DNA from: JAPKEZ01 sp047638975 | GTDB lineage: Bacteria > Planctomycetota > UBA1135 | Direction: 5' to 3' | Assembly: GCA_047638975.1 (NCBI GenBank) | Contig: JBLINB010000007.1 | Coordinates: 1 to 52,177 of the forward strand | Length of the DNA stretch: 52,177 bases | Part shown: positions 8,726 to 17,867 of the stretch, one piece after another | Layout: every line of letters starts with the position of its first letter | Position numbering within the stretch: the stretch's first letter is position 1 | Position numbers and translations under genes: made by a program | The notes under the pieces: generated by a model | Seen by the model: only the letters and a program-made list of their open reading frames with translations | The model's database searches: none | Told to the model about the DNA's origin: nothing

Positions 8726-9928
8726 ATGTCAAAAGAATTAGTAATCGTAAGTGGTGCGCGCACCGCGATGGCCGAATATATCGGTACTCCTGGCTATGGT
8801 CTGTTTAACACGGTGTCGGCTAACGACCTCGGAGCACATGCTATTAAGGCGACGCTCGAGCGTGGCAATGTCGATCCAGCACTTATTGACCATGTGATCA
8901 TGGGTAATGCGATGCAAACATCGGCCGATGCTATTTACGGTGCCCGTCATGCAGGTTTAAAAGCTGGCATTGGCAATGCGGTGCCGGCGTTAACGGTTAA
9001 CCGTTTATGTGGTTCTGGTATTCAGTCGATTGTGTCTGGGGCACAAATGATTATGTCGGGCGATGCCGAAGTGGTCGTTGCTGGTGGCATGGAGAACATG
9101 TCGCAAGCACCGCACATTATTCGTGGCGCACGTCAAGGTTTTCGCTTAGGTGGCTCACCTAAAATCGAAGACTCTTTGTTTGAATCTTTAATGGATCCTT
9201 ACTCGGGTTTCTTCATGGCGCAAACTGCCGAGAACTTAGCGACTAAGTATGGTATTTCTCGCGAAGCACAAGATGCCTATGCTTTTCGTTCGCACCAATT
9301 AGGTGCGGCGGCGGTAAATGGCGGCTTGTTTGCCGAAGAAATTGCACCGCTAACAGTTAAGCGCGGACGCAAAGAATTCGTTGTCGATACCGATGATCAT
9401 ATCCGTCCTGAAACTACAATCGAAGGCTTAGCTAAGTTGCGTCCTGCTTTTGGTAAAGAGGGTACAGTGACTGCTGGTAATGCTTCGGGTATTGTTGATG
9501 GCGCGGCTGCGTTGTTGATTACTACCGAAGAACGTGCTGCCGCAGAAGGCTGGACGGTACGCGCCAAGATTCGTTCATGGGGCATCACCGGTTGCGAGCC
9601 AGAGCTCATGGGCATTGGTCCAGTTGAATCCATCAAGCAAGCTGCGGCTAAAGCCGGAGTCGCAATCGACGACATCGATTACATCGAAATTAACGAAGCG
9701 TTTTCTGCGCAATACTTAGCTTGCGAAAAAGTGTTAGAGCTTGATCGCGATAAGTGCAATGTTAATGGTGGCGCAGTTTCTATTGGCCATCCACTTGGCG
9801 CTACGGGTTCGCGTTTGGTGTTAACTTTGATGCACCAACTAGAACGTAGTGGTAAGTCTTTAGGTATGGCGTCAGCATGTATTGGCGGCGGTCAAGGTAT
9901 TGCGATGTTGATCGAACGTAATGGATAA
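8726..9928 (+). CDS. Acetyl-CoA C-acyltransferase (second thiolase)
   Basis: A 400-residue thiolase with nucleophile Cys95 in VNRLCGSGIQS, NEAFSAQ, GHPLGATGSR and the second Cys in SACIGGGQG, all in normal order. It is cytosolic. With the enoyl-CoA hydratase just upstream it forms a beta-oxidation-like pair; only the 3-hydroxyacyl-CoA dehydrogenase step is missing locally. It shares the NCCGSG-type active site of degradative and acetoacetyl-CoA thiolases and cannot be assigned a chain length. The TTG start of the next gene lies 7 bp downstream. Confidence 0.93.
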   Translation: MSKELVIVSGARTAMAEYIGTPGYGLFNTVSANDLGAHAIKATLERGNVDPALIDHVIMGNAMQTSADAIYGARHAGLKAGIGNAVPALTVNRLCGSGIQSIVSGAQMIMSGDAEVVVAGGMENMSQAPHIIRGARQGFRLGGSPKIEDSLFESLMDPYSGFFMAQTAENLATKYGISREAQDAYAFRSHQLGAAAVNGGLFAEEIAPLTVKRGRKEFVVDTDDHIRPETTIEGLAKLRPAFGKEGTVTAGNASGIVDGAAALLITTEERAAAEGWTVRAKIRSWGITGCEPELMGIGPVESIKQAAAKAGVAIDDIDYIEINEAFSAQYLACEKVLELDRDKCNVNGGAVSIGHPLGATGSRLVLTLMHQLERSGKSLGMASACIGGGQGIAMLIERNG

Positions 9929-9935
9929 AAATTAA

Positions 9936-10490
9936 TTGGAAGTTAACTACTGGAAGCAACGCTGGTCAGATGGCCGCACCGGATGGCATCAAAGTGATGT
10001 CAATCCGCGCTTAGTCGAATACTGGCAGCATCTAGAGATAGATGCCGCCAGTCGTGTTTTAGTACCACTATGTGGCAAGTCACTTGATTTGATGTGGCTG
10101 GTCGAGCAGGGTCATGATGTTGTCGGTGTCGAGGCTTCGGCGTTGGCGGTCGATGATTTGCCAGCGCATGATAGATTGTCAGTGCACTGCATTGATTTCT
10201 TTGAGTTCAACGACGCGTCGATCAGAGCTTGGTACGATCGTGCAGCCTTGGTGGCATTAACGCCAGATTTGCGCATAAAATATTTTAATCACTTAGCCTC
10301 CTTTTTGACAAAGGGTGCCCGCGGATTATTAATTAGTTTCGAATATCCAGAGGGATCGCGCGAGGGCCCACCGTTTTCGGTAACCAGCGACGAGATTCTA
10401 AAGTTATGTGGCGATAAATTTAAGTGTAAAGAAATCGCGCGTTTTGGTTCGTCCGAAGTCGAAGTAGCCTATGTTCTTGAGCGCATTTAA
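9936..10490 (+). CDS. TPMT-like SAM-dependent methyltransferase, short form
   Basis: A 184-residue protein starts with TTG (LEVNYWKQRW) 7 bp after the thiolase. It has the hallmarks of the bacterial thiopurine methyltransferase family: YWKQRW, GWHQSDVNP, the SAM loop VLVPLCGKSLDLMWL, YDRAALVAL and GPPFSV. Family members are usually about 215-220 residues. Here the segment between the VGVE acidic loop and CIDFFEF is about 30 residues shorter, which removes part of the usual cap over the active site. The native substrate in bacteria is usually a thiol or metalloid, but nothing here decides it. The stop lies 20 bp inside the next gene. Confidence 0.85.
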   Translation: MEVNYWKQRWSDGRTGWHQSDVNPRLVEYWQHLEIDAASRVLVPLCGKSLDLMWLVEQGHDVVGVEASALAVDDLPAHDRLSVHCIDFFEFNDASIRAWYDRAALVALTPDLRIKYFNHLASFLTKGARGLLISFEYPEGSREGPPFSVTSDEILKLCGDKFKCKEIARFGSSEVEVAYVLERI

Positions 10491-11031
10491 GTCTTCGCTC
10501 GACCGCCGTCCACCCTTGTGGGTACTGTTGGGCATAATCGTTGTGCTCAGTGATATGGCCTTGGTGCATTATGTTGATGCCTTTGCCTGGCAGCGTTTGA
10601 TTATGCCATTGATGTCCGCAAGTTTCTTTAGCGAATATGCAGAGCCCGGATGACTGCAACGCCGACTAGCGGTCGCTAGTGTTTTGTTGGTGGTGTCGCT
10701 GTTGGCCATGTATGCCTTTGTTAATAAAGAAATCACCGCGATGATCATTAATCGTGTGTTGTACGCGCCATTTGTCGAAGAGGGCGTTTATCGCGTGATT
10801 GTAATGGGTGCTTTTTTGCGAGCCATGAATAAGCATGTGGCAGTAATCATCAGTGCACTGCTGTTTGCGGCGCTGCATTGTGCGGTTTACGATCCAGGTG
10901 TTTTTAATCCGATTCATTTGGCTGCGGGCATTATCATGGGCTACGTGTTTATCTGGGGCAAAAATTTGGGCTTAAATACCGCGATTCATGCTTTGGGTAA
11001 TATAGGGTTGATGGCGCTAGCGATGTTGTAA
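10471..11031 (+). pseudogene. CPBP (CAAX-like) intramembrane protease gene with in-frame TGA
   Basis: ATG at 10471 opens a frame that continues to TAA at 11029-11031, interrupted only by TGA at 10651-10653 between EYAEPG and LQRRLAV. Read through, it gives 186 residues with several membrane helices and the CPBP signature: EEGVYR (the EExxxR motif), a later AALH, and IHALGN. CPBP proteases cleave membrane or prenylated proteins and sometimes confer bacteriocin self-protection. The downstream half (GTG/TTG near 10684) keeps all three motifs and might still be made by re-initiation, but it lacks the first helices. A TGG-to-TGA change would explain the break. It overlaps the methyltransferase by 20 bp. 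Confidence 0.62.
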
Positions 11032-11040
11032 AATGGCACA

Positions 11041-13023
11041 ATGACTGAATCATGGCCACCGTCATCTATTCGCTTGTCACCAGATAAGCGCATTCTGTTT
11101 TTAACAAAAGACCTCGAGTTAATCCGTAAACAGCTACACGAAGGATTAAATCTGCGTATGCAAGATTTGACCATCGACGATTTGCTCGACGATATTAATA
11201 CAGATGTGATGACACCTGCATGGGTGTGCTTCCGCCACCGTCCAGAAGATATTGCTACCGATGCCTACGCCGGCTTGGTCGATGAAAAAGGCAAGCGTGT
11301 TATAGGCACCCGCGAACTCATGGACGGCAACTTCGAGGCGATTGTCTCAGGTTACCGTAAAGGCACTGGCTCGTCGCGCGAGACCGCTGCGCAATGCGAA
11401 CGCTTTAGTGGTATTCGCTACGTGTTTGCTGCAAGCTTTGCACCGATCCACGAGCGTAATAATATTAACCTCGGCCAGTTGATGAGTGATCACTCAATGT
11501 TAAGTCGCTTGCAAGATGGCGAAACGGTTGAGCTAGATGAATTCACTAGCAAATATGATGACGTTACTAAAGTTATTATTGAATGTGGTGGTTTGTTTCA
11601 GTTTTCAAATAAGGTGGCAGCTGATGAAATAGTACTGCCGGCGAATACTACGCCTAAGCGTGGCATGACTATGGCCGAAAAAATGATTGCTGCCAAGATG
11701 CTCAATCCTGGTACCGAGGGTGCTTATGTTAAGCCGGGTGACCCGGTATTGGCTAAGGTCGATGGTGGTTACAGTCACGAATTCACTACTGCCCAAGTGC
11801 ATTATTTTCTATCGGCCGAGTACGGTAAAGACTACCAAGTGCAAAATCCAGAAAAGCTCGGTGTCTTCGAAGACCACTTGCTTTATGCTGACTCTGTAAA
11901 ACGCTTCGCACCCTTTGTTGATCAAATACAAACTTTACGCGACTTGCAAAATGAATTTCAGCGCCACACTGGAGTGCGTGACTATCAGGCCAAAGATGGG
12001 GTGAGCCCGGGTATCTGTCACCAGATTGCCCGCGAAGAGATTATCGAGCCCGGTGATTTTATTCAGGCAACCGATTCACATACCTGCATGGGGGGCGCAT
12101 CCAATGCTCTCACTTATGGTGTGGGCGCGACCGAATACGCGGCATTAATTTATTCTGGCTTTACTTTTGTTAAAGTGCCAGAAACGATCCGCTTTGATTT
12201 GGTTGGCGAGATGAACGACGGAGTAACAGCAAAGGATGTGATGTTGCATGTGCTTGATACTTTCGCCAAGCGCGAAGACACGCTCAATCGTTCCATGGAA
12301 TTCGGTGGCAGCGGCATGACGTCGATGCCGGTTGATGAGCGCGCTACCTTGTGCAATATGGCTACAGAATGTACTGCACGCACCGGCATCTGTGAGGGCG
12401 ACGAAAAGTTGGTCGAATGGTTTGCTAGCGCGCGTCCTGAACTAAGTAGTGAGTCTATTCGCGCCAAATTGGTGATGCCTGATGCCGATGCCGAATACGC
12501 TGGCGGACGACATACTATAGATTTGTCGACGATCACTCCGATGGTTGCGACTCCGGGCGATCCCACTTATGGCGCCTACATCGCAGAACTACCCCTAACT
12601 AAAATCGACATCGCTTATGGTGGCTCATGCACTGCGGGCAAGGTTGATGACTTTGCTTACTACGCGAAAGTATGTCAAGAAGCTGCTGACGCCGGACTGC
12701 GCGTCGCCGATGGCGTTGAATTTTATATTCAATACGGCTCATATAATGTGCAAGCTTATGCCGAAAAGATGGGTTGGGATAAACTGTTCGCCGAAGTTGG
12801 CGTTAGATTGATTCCTCCAGGCTGTGGCGCATGCATTGGCTGTGGTGATGGCGTTTCTGAAAATGCCGAGCAGGTCACTGTTAGTGCTATCAACCGTAAT
12901 TTCGCCGGACGTTCCGGCCCCGGGCAACTTTACTTAGCTTCACCGCTAACTGTTGCCGCCTCTGCCTTTTATGGCAGTATCGTTGCTTACAAGCAAGGCA
13001 TGTTTGCTTTAGTGTCAAAATGA
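11041..13023 (+). CDS. Aconitase-superfamily hydro-lyase, swivel domain first
   Basis: A 660-residue Fe-S hydro-lyase. The swivel (small-subunit-like) domain is N-terminal, with GSSRETA at about 109-115, and the catalytic domain follows. The cluster ligands are the Cys of DSHTCMGG at about 348 and the two Cys of PGCGACIGCG near 600. Ordinary AcnA puts the swivel last, and AcnB has an extra N-terminal HEAT domain, so this resembles a LeuD-LeuC type order in one chain. It is coupled by a 4-bp overlap to an isocitrate/isopropylmalate-type dehydrogenase. Either citrate-isocitrate (TCA) or isopropylmalate (leucine) isomerisation fits; the acyl-CoA neighbours favour the TCA role. Confidence 0.82.
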   Translation: MTESWPPSSIRLSPDKRILFLTKDLELIRKQLHEGLNLRMQDLTIDDLLDDINTDVMTPAWVCFRHRPEDIATDAYAGLVDEKGKRVIGTRELMDGNFEAIVSGYRKGTGSSRETAAQCERFSGIRYVFAASFAPIHERNNINLGQLMSDHSMLSRLQDGETVELDEFTSKYDDVTKVIIECGGLFQFSNKVAADEIVLPANTTPKRGMTMAEKMIAAKMLNPGTEGAYVKPGDPVLAKVDGGYSHEFTTAQVHYFLSAEYGKDYQVQNPEKLGVFEDHLLYADSVKRFAPFVDQIQTLRDLQNEFQRHTGVRDYQAKDGVSPGICHQIAREEIIEPGDFIQATDSHTCMGGASNALTYGVGATEYAALIYSGFTFVKVPETIRFDLVGEMNDGVTAKDVMLHVLDTFAKREDTLNRSMEFGGSGMTSMPVDERATLCNMATECTARTGICEGDEKLVEWFASARPELSSESIRAKLVMPDADAEYAGGRHTIDLSTITPMVATPGDPTYGAYIAELPLTKIDIAYGGSCTAGKVDDFAYYAKVCQEAADAGLRVADGVEFYIQYGSYNVQAYAEKMGWDKLFAEVGVRLIPPGCGACIGCGDGVSENAEQVTVSAINRNFAGRSGPGQLYLASPLTVAASAFYGSIVAYKQGMFALVSK

Positions 13024-14066
13024 AAACACATAAAATTGCAGTAGTTGCTGGCGACGGCATCGGTCCTGAAGTCGTTGCCGAAGGTTTGCGTGTGCTTAAC
13101 GCTTGCGCCGACAAATTCGGTTTCAAAACAGAGTTACTTGAGCTGCCGTATAGCACTGAGCACTGGTTGGCGACCGAAGAGATATTCCCTGACGAAGCTT
13201 TCGAAGAAGTAAAAACTTGTGATGCGATTTTGTTGGGTGCCATTGGCGACCCACGCGCGCCGATTGGTTTAATCGAACGCGGTATTATCGGTAAGTTGCG
13301 CTGGGATTTAGATCTGTGGGTTAACCTGCGTCCTATTAAATTACTCGATGAAAAGTTTTGTCCATTGAAGGGTAAGGGCGTCGAAGATATCGACATGGTT
13401 ATCGTGCGCGAAAACACCGAAGATGCTTATGTGCAGCAACCGCAGTTCACCGACAAGGGAACTGTTGATGAAGTTGCGCAACAGGCGATGCTTTACACTT
13501 ATAAAGGCACCGAGCGTATTATCCGTTACGCATTCGAAGTGGCGGCAGGGCGTCCGCGTAAGCATTTAACTTTGATTGATAAGGCTAATGCAGTGCGTGC
13601 ACAAGATCTGTATTCACGCGTGTTCGCCGATGTCGCTAAAGAATTCCCTGAAGTAACAACGGCTCATCTTTACGTCGATGCTGCGTGTATGCGCATGATC
13701 GAATCGCCAGAGTCTATAGACGTGGCGGTCACTACAAATTTATTCGGCGATATTGTTACCGACCTCGGAGCAATGCTGCAAGGTGGCATGGGGGTAGCAG
13801 CTTCGGCTAATTTGCGTCCTGGGCACGTATCTTTATTCGAGTCGGTGCATGGTTCTTTTCCGCAAGCTGCGGGTAAGGGTATCGCTAATCCACTTGCGAC
13901 CATCAATGCCGTAGCAATGATGCTTGATTACCTTGGCGAACAACAAGCCAGTGTCGCCGTATCTGATGCCGTAGCCTCATTATTAACGAGCGGACGCATT
14001 CGTAGTCTAGAAGTAGGCGAGCATGGCACTGAAGAAATCGGTGCGATGGTAGCTGCTGAGATTTAA
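13020..14066 (+). CDS. Isopropylmalate/isocitrate dehydrogenase family protein
   Basis: A 348-residue NAD(P)-dependent beta-decarboxylating dehydrogenase. It begins KIAVVAGDGIGPEVV, has the substrate Arg segment VNLRP, VRENTED at about 130, the Lys of HLTLIDKANA, and the metal aspartates in DAACM and NLFGDIVTDL. The overall pattern (GDPRAP, IERG, LRWDLDL) is like actinobacterial-type isopropylmalate dehydrogenases, but VRENTE in place of VRELTG is typical of isocitrate, homoisocitrate and tartrate enzymes. It overlaps the upstream hydro-lyase by 4 bp, so the two catalyse consecutive steps. I lean to isocitrate but cannot exclude leuB. It is the last gene of the 4943-14066 run. Confidence 0.85.
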   Translation: MKTHKIAVVAGDGIGPEVVAEGLRVLNACADKFGFKTELLELPYSTEHWLATEEIFPDEAFEEVKTCDAILLGAIGDPRAPIGLIERGIIGKLRWDLDLWVNLRPIKLLDEKFCPLKGKGVEDIDMVIVRENTEDAYVQQPQFTDKGTVDEVAQQAMLYTYKGTERIIRYAFEVAAGRPRKHLTLIDKANAVRAQDLYSRVFADVAKEFPEVTTAHLYVDAACMRMIESPESIDVAVTTNLFGDIVTDLGAMLQGGMGVAASANLRPGHVSLFESVHGSFPQAAGKGIANPLATINAVAMMLDYLGEQQASVAVSDAVASLLTSGRIRSLEVGEHGTEEIGAMVAAEI

Positions 14067-14118
14067 GATACTTATCTATTTATTGCCGTGCCAGTGGCAG
14101 GGTGGTTATAGTTAGGGT

Positions 14119-14379
14119 ATGTCTAAACAACTTGCTGAAAGTTTAATTCGTCTTGGTGGACTATATTTTATGGTCACATCGCTTATAAGTCTTGGTGCGA
14201 CCATGGTCGTATATCTACAAAGCAACATCTCTGACCGCACAAGAAACATGGGTATGGGAGTAGGCGATCTCGCTTGGGCAGCTCTTGCGATTTGCGTAGG
14301 GTTTCTTGTGGGTGCGATTATCCTTAAGAAGTCGAATACGTTGGCAGCGCTTGTTGTCCGTGAAGACAACGTGGCTTGA
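14119..14379 (+). CDS. Small membrane protein of unknown function
   Basis: 86 residues with two predicted membrane helices, about 12-34 (GGLYFMVTSLISLGATMVVYL) and about 50-70 (LAWAALAICVGFLVGAIIL), joined by a basic, polar loop (SNISDRTRNMG) and ending in a polar tail. The ATG at 14119 follows the dehydrogenase by 52 bp, with GTTAGGG as a weak ribosome-binding site. I recognise no family. Coding is supported by the clean helix-loop-helix pattern rather than by homology. Confidence 0.5.
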   Translation: MSKQLAESLIRLGGLYFMVTSLISLGATMVVYLQSNISDRTRNMGMGVGDLAWAALAICVGFLVGAIILKKSNTLAALVVREDNVA

Positions 14380-14389
14380 CAGGCCGTTT

Positions 14390-14829
14390 TAATATTTTTT
14401 TTGTGTGCCTGTAGTGCGCCGCAGACGGTTTCTTTTCCTATCGAAGATGGCGGCAGTGGTTCTTGCGCATGGCTTTATCTTTAATAAAGAAAGCTGGAGC
14501 GAGCAGGCAAGTACTTTAGCCAACAATGGCTTCCAAGTGTTAGCAATCGATTCCCGCGGCTATGGAAAGTCATATGGCGGAGAGCAAACCGGTTCCGGCT
14601 CTAATCTCTATCTTGATGTCATAGCGGCAGTCGATTATTTATTGTCGCTCAAGGAGATTCGCTAGGCAACGGACGACTACGATTGCCGGCGATTCAAGAT
14701 CAATATGAAAGGGCGTCAGATTCTAAGCAGCTTATCGTGCTTGAAGGTTCAGCGCATGCACAGTTCATTTTTCAGTCCGAACAAGCCGCGTAATTAATGG
14801 AAGAGATTTTGACATTTCTCAACGACTAG
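14390..14829 (+). pseudogene. Remnant of a secreted alpha/beta hydrolase
   Basis: Three pieces of one gene lie in order but in broken frames. About 14398-14455 reads FLCACSAPQT and SFPIEDGG, a lipoprotein-like start. The frame ending at 14665 then reads VVLAHGFIFNKESW, VLAIDSRGYGKS and LYLDVIAAVDYL. About 14686-14829 reads QLIVLEGSAHAQF (catalytic-His strand) and MEEILTFLND, with a TAA inside it at about 14791. The nucleophile elbow (GxSxG) and the region with the acidic residue, some 60 residues, are deleted. This is a dead copy of the small dienelactone-hydrolase-like family. It fills most of the gap between the genes at 14379 and 14905. Confidence 0.72.
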
Positions 14830-14904
14830 TGCAGTAACTTTTTATATCAGAGTTGCATTGCGCATTAAATACGATATCAATGTTTGACCGTGTATAGTGT
14901 GTAA

Positions 14905-17175
14905 GTGTTCATACTACTCACTATACTGCTTACGATAGGTGCAACTGCTGCTGAACAACGCACGGTGGTCATCGTGCCTATTCAACATGAATACTCGTGG
15001 CAAGATGACGCCTATTTATCCGCGATCCCTGCGGCAACAATTTTAGGAGAGGGCAAGCCTTTAGTCTTGGCAGTCGATGCTGAAAATCCATGGCGTCCTG
15101 AGGTGCTTGATTTTATGCGCCGCTATCAGCCAACACGCATCATATGGATTGGCGCTGACAAGCCAGTTATGCCGATTGTGCCAACCGTTGAATTGCCCGA
15201 AATAGAATATGTAGAATCTAAGTCAGCCCTAGATGCGGCATTGTCGATGTTGTCATTAGCCTGGCCAGAGATGCCCACAGAAGTCGTCTTTTATTATCCC
15301 GAGAACCGTAGTGCAGCATTGGTGGCAGCCGCGTTCGCTTCAAGGTTATCTTTGCCACTGATCCCGCTAGAGCATTCGCAAGTTGGTCCAGAGCTGATTG
15401 CTAAGCTCGAAAAGCACCAGGTGCAGCAGGCCTATTTTGTGGGCACGCAAGATATTCCGGTCTTGAAGAAGATGCGTATTACGCAACTTAATGAAGCAAA
15501 AGACGTCATCAGTATTCTTGCAGGCAAGGGCCTAGCAGTTGAATACTTAAGCGTCGTTAACTCGAACGCTAATACTCAGCGTAATCGCAATTTGTCTTTG
15601 GCGGCACCATTACTGGCAGCGGGGCGCTCGGGGGTGGTATTGCCTTTCGATATCGACACACAATGGAAGCGCGAATTTATCGCCGCCGAAGACGGTAGCG
15701 GAGAGTTCGATATAAACGAACGCCGTGCATACAAGTTTTTGATTAGCAAGAATACGAATGATGCGCATTACAACATAACGATCGATGTTAATCACGACGG
15801 ACGTTTCCGCGGCAAACGTGAACAGCCACTCACTACGGGTGATAACATTAGGCTCGGAGAAACGGTGTGGACTATAGATTTAGACGCAGTCGAGGGAAAA
15901 CGCGGCAAGGCGCTGTGGTTAACTTCGCCAAGTGCAGCACAAATTCATGACGAGATATCTACTTTTTATAATGCGCCACAACAGCAATTAGAATACCTGT
16001 GTTTAGTTGGATGGCCAGATGCCTTGCCGATGGCAGTAATGGCCAATGGCCAAGGTATCGATGCTGATTTGGTCTCAGATTTGCCATTTACACAGCGCGA
16101 TGAAGATCCCTTTTTTGATATAGCATTTGCGCGTTTCATTGCCGAGGATTTGCCGGCGGCGACATTGCTTGCCTGCCGTGGTTTTGCGCGCAGTAGTTTT
16201 GTCGATCGTGAATGGGAAAATAAATTCGCTACTGCCGAGTGGGAGGGCGCCACCCGCATGCCACTAACAGCTGCTGGTTTTGACTTTGTAGGGCACCATG
16301 CTGGCGAAGCGGATATGCAAAGTGATTCTCCGCTAACCGAAGTCGCATTGCTGGTCCATGGCTCACATGCTAACTGGCAAGTGATGGGCAAAACCTATTC
16401 ATCGAGTTCAAATACTCTGCTCGCTCCGGCATTAGTCGAGTCGGCCGGATGTAGTACAGCATCCCTTGATCAAGATCAAAACCACAGTTCAGTCGCCGCA
16501 CGACTATTAAGAAACGGAGCAGTAGCCTTTGTCGGAAATTCACGGCGCGGTATCGCCGAACAAGAACTGTTTTTGAGCGAATTCAGAAATGCGGTTCTAC
16601 TGGGACAAACTTTGGGGCAAGCCCACCGTTCAGCGCAAAACAAAGTTTTAGTAGCAGTTCTTGAGAGAGGTCAGAGTAGTGGTGGAGCATACTTCTACCA
16701 ACTTTATAACCAGTTGGTCTTTGGTGACCCAGCGCTACAGCTAGGCTTTGCTAAGCCAGGTGCCGAGCAGGCTGCACGTGTAGAGCAGCGCGGAAGATCC
16801 GTAACCGTTTATGCTCCGCAGACTTGGCATCGTTACGAATACACGCCGAATGCTGAATGGAATTGCAAATTTGACAAGCTGTACAGTTGGCGCGGCGCAG
16901 GTGTTGGTGTTGAATCAACATGGCATGGCGCTGAAAGTCGCAATGCTGAGGTGCAGTTCGTTAACGCAGAAGTGCATACACGTAAAAACTACAACTCTAT
17001 AAAGCTTGTTGGCAAGACCGAAGGAAATCTAGGCTTAGCAAGCGCATGTTATGTCGACCTACACCATGATGGTAGCCGTAGTCTTTATTGGCGCGTACGT
17101 TTACTCGATGCAGACATGACCACTGGCGAAATTATTGCACAAGCGCCTCAGCTCGAATTCAAGCTTTCAAAGTAA
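14905..17175 (+). CDS. Secreted gingipain-like cysteine protease (C25 type)
   Basis: A 756-residue exported protein with GTG start and signal peptide (FILLTILLTIGATAA). Residues about 100-560 resemble the caspase-like gingipain/C25 fold: catalytic His485 in LLVHGS and Cys516 in ESAGCSTAS, followed by AFVGNSRRG and the late FGDPALQL motif. An EF-hand-like DVNHDGRF at about 294-301 may bind calcium. The last 130 residues form a beta-rich C-terminal domain. C25-like proteins in environmental bacteria act as secreted peptidases or as processing enzymes of type IX-like systems; no such system is visible here. It stands alone in orientation, convergent with the lipoprotein at 17195. Confidence 0.8.
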   Translation: MFILLTILLTIGATAAEQRTVVIVPIQHEYSWQDDAYLSAIPAATILGEGKPLVLAVDAENPWRPEVLDFMRRYQPTRIIWIGADKPVMPIVPTVELPEIEYVESKSALDAALSMLSLAWPEMPTEVVFYYPENRSAALVAAAFASRLSLPLIPLEHSQVGPELIAKLEKHQVQQAYFVGTQDIPVLKKMRITQLNEAKDVISILAGKGLAVEYLSVVNSNANTQRNRNLSLAAPLLAAGRSGVVLPFDIDTQWKREFIAAEDGSGEFDINERRAYKFLISKNTNDAHYNITIDVNHDGRFRGKREQPLTTGDNIRLGETVWTIDLDAVEGKRGKALWLTSPSAAQIHDEISTFYNAPQQQLEYLCLVGWPDALPMAVMANGQGIDADLVSDLPFTQRDEDPFFDIAFARFIAEDLPAATLLACRGFARSSFVDREWENKFATAEWEGATRMPLTAAGFDFVGHHAGEADMQSDSPLTEVALLVHGSHANWQVMGKTYSSSSNTLLAPALVESAGCSTASLDQDQNHSSVAARLLRNGAVAFVGNSRRGIAEQELFLSEFRNAVLLGQTLGQAHRSAQNKVLVAVLERGQSSGGAYFYQLYNQLVFGDPALQLGFAKPGAEQAARVEQRGRSVTVYAPQTWHRYEYTPNAEWNCKFDKLYSWRGAGVGVESTWHGAESRNAEVQFVNAEVHTRKNYNSIKLVGKTEGNLGLASACYVDLHHDGSRSLYWRVRLLDADMTTGEIIAQAPQLEFKLSK

Positions 17176-17194
17176 TCGCTTCTGCGCTATATCG

Positions 17195-17830
17195 CTAAAA
17201 GTGAAATCCTAAGCCGAAATAAACCATGGTTCCTTTAAAGGAATATTCGTAATCGGACGGCAATGAAGTATTGCCAGCGGCATAAGAATTTACCGGCGAA
17301 AGCTCTTCATAGAATATTGAAGTCTCTATAGAGAAACTTTCGTTTAGCGCAAAGTTTAAGCCACCACCCAAGGCCCATCCGACTCCGCTTTCAAAATCTA
17401 GATCACGTTGTGGGTGATCGAAATTGAAAGCATAAATGCCTTCGATCGCCAGAAATGCAGTTAGCGCACGATCGCCGAAGTAACGACGTAAGCCAGCGTG
17501 AATTTGATTGCCATTGATGCTGTTTGGATCATTTTCATCTATGGTGTATTCGCGTTTGTGTAACGAGAACACCGCTGACACCTGGTCGCGTAAAATCTTT
17601 TCTAACTCAATTACTGTTGATGACGTTTCGTAAGCCACGTCGTCGGTGTAAGAATCTGTGCTAAGTGTGGTCTCGCGCATGCTCGTTGTTGAGATTACAG
17701 CGGATTTAACCTTTAAGGTATAAAAACCTTTTACAGCTTGTCTGTTCACTGACGAATAAGGAGGTATCGAGCCACAGGAAACACCCATGGCAATCACTAA
17801 AAACAAAAGGACGACTCGTGTACTGCGCAT
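17195..17830 (-). CDS. Outer-membrane lipoprotein with barrel-like C-terminus
   Basis: I start this at ATG 17830 (MRSTRVVLLFLVIAMGVSCGS) rather than at an earlier start at 17866, because the internal Met gives a clean lipoprotein signal with lipobox GVSC. The 211-residue product has a polar N-terminal third. Alternating strands follow (YAFNFDHP, ALGGGLNFAL, SFSIETSIFY), and it ends GLGFHF, a C-terminal Phe as on outer-membrane barrels. The family is not known to me. It lies 37 bp after the beta-propeller gene on the same strand and is probably cotranscribed with it under the upstream riboswitch candidate. That would make it an outer-membrane partner in the same task. Confidence 0.65.
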   Translation of the reverse strand: MRSTRVVLLFLVIAMGVSCGSIPPYSSVNRQAVKGFYTLKVKSAVISTTSMRETTLSTDSYTDDVAYETSSTVIELEKILRDQVSAVFSLHKREYTIDENDPNSINGNQIHAGLRRYFGDRALTAFLAIEGIYAFNFDHPQRDLDFESGVGWALGGGLNFALNESFSIETSIFYEELSPVNSYAAGNTSLPSDYEYSFKGTMVYFGLGFHF

Positions 17831-17867
17831 ATCCACAGCATAACGAGTCGTCGCGATAAAAAACAAA

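Noticed and set aside
723..11031. A variant genetic code with TGA as tryptophan
   Set aside because: Many well-conserved genes here end at TGA at the expected family length (aconitase-type hydro-lyase, thiolase at 4943, cytidine deaminase, addB, oah), so TGA is a working stop. Decay or local read-through is more likely.
14089..14099. Palindrome TGCCAGTGGCA after the dehydrogenase gene
   Set aside because: Perfect but only 11 bp and without a T tract; too short to call a terminator or operator.
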